Shown piece after piece: positions 6,206 to 8,616 of a stretch of DNA of 8,616 nt; the first letter of the stretch is position 1, and the number at the start of each line of letters is the position of its first letter. The stretch is from the NCBI GenBank assembly GCA_013695495.1, contig JACDAK010000330.1:1-8616 (forward strand), read 5' to 3'. Origin of the DNA: Blastocatellia bacterium (GTDB taxonomy: Bacteria > Acidobacteriota > Blastocatellia > Pyrinomonadales > Pyrinomonadaceae). The notes under the pieces are model-generated. The model saw nothing but the letters and a program-made list of their open reading frames with translations. It did no database searches and was not told the DNA's origin. The position numbers were made by a program, and so were the translations under genes.

Positions 6206-7054
6206 ATGTCACTACAATTCATTCCAACAGTATGGGCGGCGCGGCTGCTCACCTCATTAGACAAAGAACTGGTCTACGGGCAGAACAGCGTCTGCAACCG
6301 CCACTACGAGGGCGAGATTCGCAAGGCCGGCAACACGGTAAAGATTGCGTCCGTCGGCGATGTCGCCATCGACGATTACACGCGCAACACCGACATCTCC
6401 GACCCCGAGATCCTCACAGATGCGTCGCAGAATCTCTCGATCGATCAGGCGAAATATTTCAACTTTTTCGTCGACAGCGTCGACCGCGCCCAGCAGAACG
6501 TCAACGTCCTCGACGAAGCGATGCGCCGTGCTGCATGGGGCCTCCGCGACCACGCCGATACCTTCCTCGCTGAAACAATGGCCGCCGCCGTCCTCTCCGG
6601 CAATAAGATCGGCAGCGACGCATCGCCCATCGAGCCCACATCCGACGACGCCTACGAGCATCTTGTCGACCTCAGCGTGCTGCTCGACGAAGCGAACGTC
6701 CCGCTCGAGGGCCGCTTCGTCATCGTGCCCGCATGGTTCCACGGCTTGCTGCTCAAAGACGGCCGCTTCGTAAATTCCGGCACGCTGCGTTCCGACGTCG
6801 CACTCGCGAACGGCCAGGTAGGCGAGGCAGCGGGCTTCCGCATTCTCAAATCGAACAGCGTCCCCAACAACGCCGGCGAGGCATACAAGATCGTCGCCGG
6901 TCATGCGATCGCGACCGCCTACGTCGAACAGGTCCTCGATCTGCAGACCTACAAACCCGAAAAGCGTTTTGGCGACGCCGTCAAAGGCCTCCACGTATAC
7001 GGAGCAAAGGTCGTCCGGCCAACGTCGCTCGCGATGCTCATCGCGGACAAATAG
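6206..7054 (+). CDS. Major capsid protein, P22 coat/HK97-fold type
   Basis: The 282-residue protein matches the P22 gp5-like coat family seen in many siphophages. The N-terminus reads FIPTVWAARLLTSLDKELVY (5-24), followed by NRHYEGEIRKAGNTVKI (31-47) and DYTRNTDI (57-64). Next comes SIDQAKYFNFFVDSVDRAQQ (78-97) and the long spine-helix region to about residue 130. A mixed alpha/beta part, RFVIVPAWFHGLLLKDGRFV (170-189), and the C-terminal end YKPEKRFGDAVKGLHVYGAK follow. Length is normal for the compact members of the family, and no protease-processed delta domain is evident, which fits a separate scaffold and no head protease. AGAAGGA 9 nt upstream gives a strong start. No tail or connector gene follows; the next gene is host gltX. 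Confidence 0.9.
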   Translation: MSLQFIPTVWAARLLTSLDKELVYGQNSVCNRHYEGEIRKAGNTVKIASVGDVAIDDYTRNTDISDPEILTDASQNLSIDQAKYFNFFVDSVDRAQQNVNVLDEAMRRAAWGLRDHADTFLAETMAAAVLSGNKIGSDASPIEPTSDDAYEHLVDLSVLLDEANVPLEGRFVIVPAWFHGLLLKDGRFVNSGTLRSDVALANGQVGEAAGFRILKSNSVPNNAGEAYKIVAGHAIATAYVEQVLDLQTYKPEKRFGDAVKGLHVYGAKVVRPTSLAMLIADK

Positions 7055-7085
7055 CCGCCTGGAGCGGCAAGCATCCCTGCTTGCC
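7054..7085. repeat. Two overlapping palindromes after the capsid gene
   Basis: GCCGC-ctgga-GCGGC (7054-7068) and GGCAAGCA-tccc-TGCTTGCC (7066-7085) share three bases and cannot both form fully. Neither is followed by a T-run, so they do not look like a simple terminator. From memory, GC-rich palindromes of the type 'ggagcg-caggc...gcctgc' are dispersed intergenic repeats in some Acidobacteriota, and this may be one. That link is unverified. Confidence 0.45.
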
Positions 7086-7105
7086 CCAACTTCCCAATTA
7101 AAGAG

Positions 7106-7138
7106 AGCTGCCCATCCACCGGGCAGCTTTCCTTCTTT
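7106..7138 (+). terminator. Rho-independent terminator of the capsid operon
   Basis: AGCTGCCC (7106-7113), a seven-base loop and GGGCAGCT (7121-7128) form a perfect eight-pair stem. A pyrimidine tail with T-runs, ttccttcttt, follows (7129-7138). Its position between the capsid gene and gltX would insulate gltX from phage transcription. Confidence 0.75.
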
Positions 7139-7152
7139 AAACTCCCCAAACT

Positions 7153-7181
7153 TTGCGTTCCGCACGCGATTGCGTGAAAAT
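7153..7181 (+). promoter_or_regulatory. Weak candidate promoter of gltX
   Basis: TTGCGT (7153-7158) and GAAAAT (7176-7181) are spaced by 17 nt. They match the housekeeping consensus at three and four of six positions. Transcription would start only a few bases before the gltX ATG, which would explain why no ribosome-binding site is visible there. A small dyad, CACGC-gatt-GCGTG (7163-7176), lies in the spacer. Confidence 0.25.
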
Positions 7182-7189
7182 CATCGTTT

Positions 7190-8616
7190 ATGACTACACG
7201 CGTTCGCTTTGCCCCGTCGCCGACGGGTTATCTGCATATCGGTTCCGCACGGACCGCACTTTTTAACTATCTCTACGCCCGCAGCACCGGCGGAAAATTC
7301 CTGCTCCGGGTAGAGGACACGGACCTTGCACGCTCAACTGACGAATCGACCCACTCGATCCTCGACGGTCTTGCATGGCTCGAACTCGACCACGACGAAG
7401 AGGTCGTTTTCCAATCAAACAACGCCGACAAGCACCGCGCGGCCGCGCTCCGCCTGCTCGAAGAGGGCAAAGCGTACCGCGATTTCACACCGAAAGAAGC
7501 CCCCGTCGAAGGCAACATTAAAGACGCCATTAAAGAACGCGCCCGCGCCGAACAAGGCGAAACAACGATGCGGGACAACCCATATCGCGACCTCCCGCGC
7601 GATGAGAGCGACAGCCGCGCCGTCGCCGGCGAACCATTCGCCATCCGGTTAAGGGTGCCTGCCGAAGGCCGCACTGCATTCGACGATCAGGTCTACGGCA
7701 CCCAGGAACGCGACTACGCAGACACCGAAGACCTTGTGTTGCTCCGGTCCGACGGGCACCCGCTCTATAACCTCGCCGTCGTTTGCGACGATATCGAGAT
7801 GCAGATCACGCACGTCATCCGCGGCCAGGACCACCTCACCAACACGCACAAGCAGATCCTGATCTACGAAGCGCTCGGCGTAACGCCGCCGACATTTGCG
7901 CACCTCCCGCTCATCCTCGCGCCGAACAAAGGCAAGCTGTCAAAACGAAAGCACGGTGAGATCGTCTCGATGACGACCTATCGCGACGCAGGCTTCCTGG
8001 CCGCCGCGTTCCGCAATTTTCTGGCGCTTCTCGGCTGGTCGGCCGGCGGAGAGCAGGAGATATATTCACTTGACGAACTCGTCAAAAAATTCACGCTCGA
8101 AGGCATCCATCGCTCGAACGCGATGTTCAACTTCCACCCGGACGATCCGCGCAAATGGACTGACGACAAAGCCATCTGGTTCAACGCGGAATACATCCGC
8201 ACAATGCCGCTCAATGAACTGCTGCCCTTCGTCAAAGCCGAGCTGAAATCCGCCAAGCTCTGGCGCGAAGAGTACGATCAAGCAGGCGTCGCGATGTCGG
8301 CCGGCATCCCCTCCACCGCCGACCTTGGACCCGACGGCCGCCCCGCCACCGTCGCCGCCGCCATCCCGGAGATCGGCTCACGCGACTGGCTGATCCGCAC
8401 CCTCGACGCCATACGCCAGCGCTTCTTCACGCTCAAGGATTTTTCAAACCAGGGCCGCGCCTATTTCAGCGAAGACTTCGACTTCGACCCAGCGGCTGTC
8501 GCCAAAAACCTCACCAAATTCCCCGACCTTCAAACATGGCTCCCCGAACTGGCCGACCGCTTCGAATCCGAATTCGAATCACAGGCGGAAACACGAGCAG
8601 TAGCGAGTGTGTCTCC
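7190..8616 (+). CDS. gltX: Glutamate--tRNA ligase, 3'-truncated
   Basis: This class I aminoacyl-tRNA synthetase charges tRNA-Glu. The first about 475 residues are present and the frame is open to the end of the window, so the anticodon-binding end is cut. Signature sequences are clear: RFAPSPTGYLHIGSARTALF (6-25) with the HIGH motif as HIGS (16-19), LRVEDTD, and the KMSKS loop as KLSKR (249-253). The zinc-binding cysteine cluster of some GluRS proteins is not seen. The ATG at 7190 gives the standard N-terminus, MTTRVRFAPSPTG. It has no visible ribosome-binding site, and translation may be close to leaderless. It is a single-copy style housekeeping gene and marks the right edge of the phage-derived block. 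Confidence 0.97.
   Translation, partial: MTTRVRFAPSPTGYLHIGSARTALFNYLYARSTGGKFLLRVEDTDLARSTDESTHSILDGLAWLELDHDEEVVFQSNNADKHRAAALRLLEEGKAYRDFTPKEAPVEGNIKDAIKERARAEQGETTMRDNPYRDLPRDESDSRAVAGEPFAIRLRVPAEGRTAFDDQVYGTQERDYADTEDLVLLRSDGHPLYNLAVVCDDIEMQITHVIRGQDHLTNTHKQILIYEALGVTPPTFAHLPLILAPNKGKLSKRKHGEIVSMTTYRDAGFLAAAFRNFLALLGWSAGGEQEIYSLDELVKKFTLEGIHRSNAMFNFHPDDPRKWTDDKAIWFNAEYIRTMPLNELLPFVKAELKSAKLWREEYDQAGVAMSAGIPSTADLGPDGRPATVAAAIPEIGSRDWLIRTLDAIRQRFFTLKDFSNQGRAYFSEDFDFDPAAVAKNLTKFPDLQTWLPELADRFESEFESQAETRAVASVS

Larger units (their letters stand above)
705..7054. mobile_element. Compact phage-derived capsid, packaging and lysis island
   Basis: Nine contiguous genes of phage type lie between two host genes. 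Six run leftward (lysis genes, terL, portal) and three rightward (HTH protein, scaffold-like protein, major capsid). All are open over their full expected length. No integrase, replication, tail, connector, head protease or conventional small terminase gene is visible. I found no convincing direct repeat between the left junction (686-704) and the right junction (7055-7189), so attachment sites cannot be placed. Base composition is like the flanking genes, suggesting long residence or a well-adapted element. It may be a reduced prophage, a gene-transfer-agent-like domesticated cluster, or a satellite that borrows tails. The sequence alone does not decide. The limits given are those of the first and last phage genes. 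Confidence 0.7.

Noticed and set aside
6257..7165. 302-codon open frame on the minus strand
   Set aside because: It is antisense to the capsid gene, runs over the terminator, and has no ribosome-binding site or recognisable domain; the capsid frame has strong family features.
686..7189. Direct-repeat attachment sites at the block edges
   Set aside because: Comparing 686-720 with 7055-7189 gave only matches of five or six bases, no better than chance, and no tRNA gene is near.

Overview
This window shows a bacterial chromosome of roughly 55-60 % GC with a compact, phage-derived gene block between two ordinary host genes. The left host gene, cut at its 5' end, encodes a multi-pass membrane protein. 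The right host gene, cut at its 3' end, is gltX (glutamyl-tRNA synthetase). The style of the proteins, and a palindromic intergenic element of a kind I associate with Acidobacteriota (Blastocatellia/Pyrinomonadales), make that phylum my tentative guess. This is recognition from memory, not a computed assignment. The lysis genes look built for a Gram-negative, two-membrane envelope.

The phage-derived block runs from about 705 to 7054 (6.35 kb) and has two divergent operons fired from a short control region at about 5357-5566. The leftward operon reads: GH46-like endolysin with a C-terminal membrane hairpin, small holin-like protein, inner-membrane spanin-like coiled-coil protein, overlapping secreted coiled-coil protein, large terminase subunit, portal protein. 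Its junctions overlap or are nearly adjacent (ATGA, TGATG, a 95-nt overlap, gaps of 3 and 9 nt), so it is almost certainly one polycistronic unit. The rightward operon reads: small excisionase-like HTH protein, scaffold-like acidic protein, P22/HK97-fold major capsid protein. Two palindromes and a rho-independent terminator separate it from gltX.

Together these genes could assemble a procapsid (scaffold, capsid, portal), pump DNA into it (terminase) and release it by lysis (endolysin, holin, spanin-like pair). Nothing for tails, head completion, a maturation protease, integration, replication or a conventional small terminase is present, although host genes flank both sides. All reading frames are intact with good ribosome-binding sites at most starts. 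The block is therefore either a strongly reduced prophage or a minimal capsid, packaging and lysis island (a gene-transfer-agent-like or satellite-like element). The second reading is the most exciting hypothesis here; comparative data would be needed to tell them apart. No stretch longer than about 210 bases lacks a gene.
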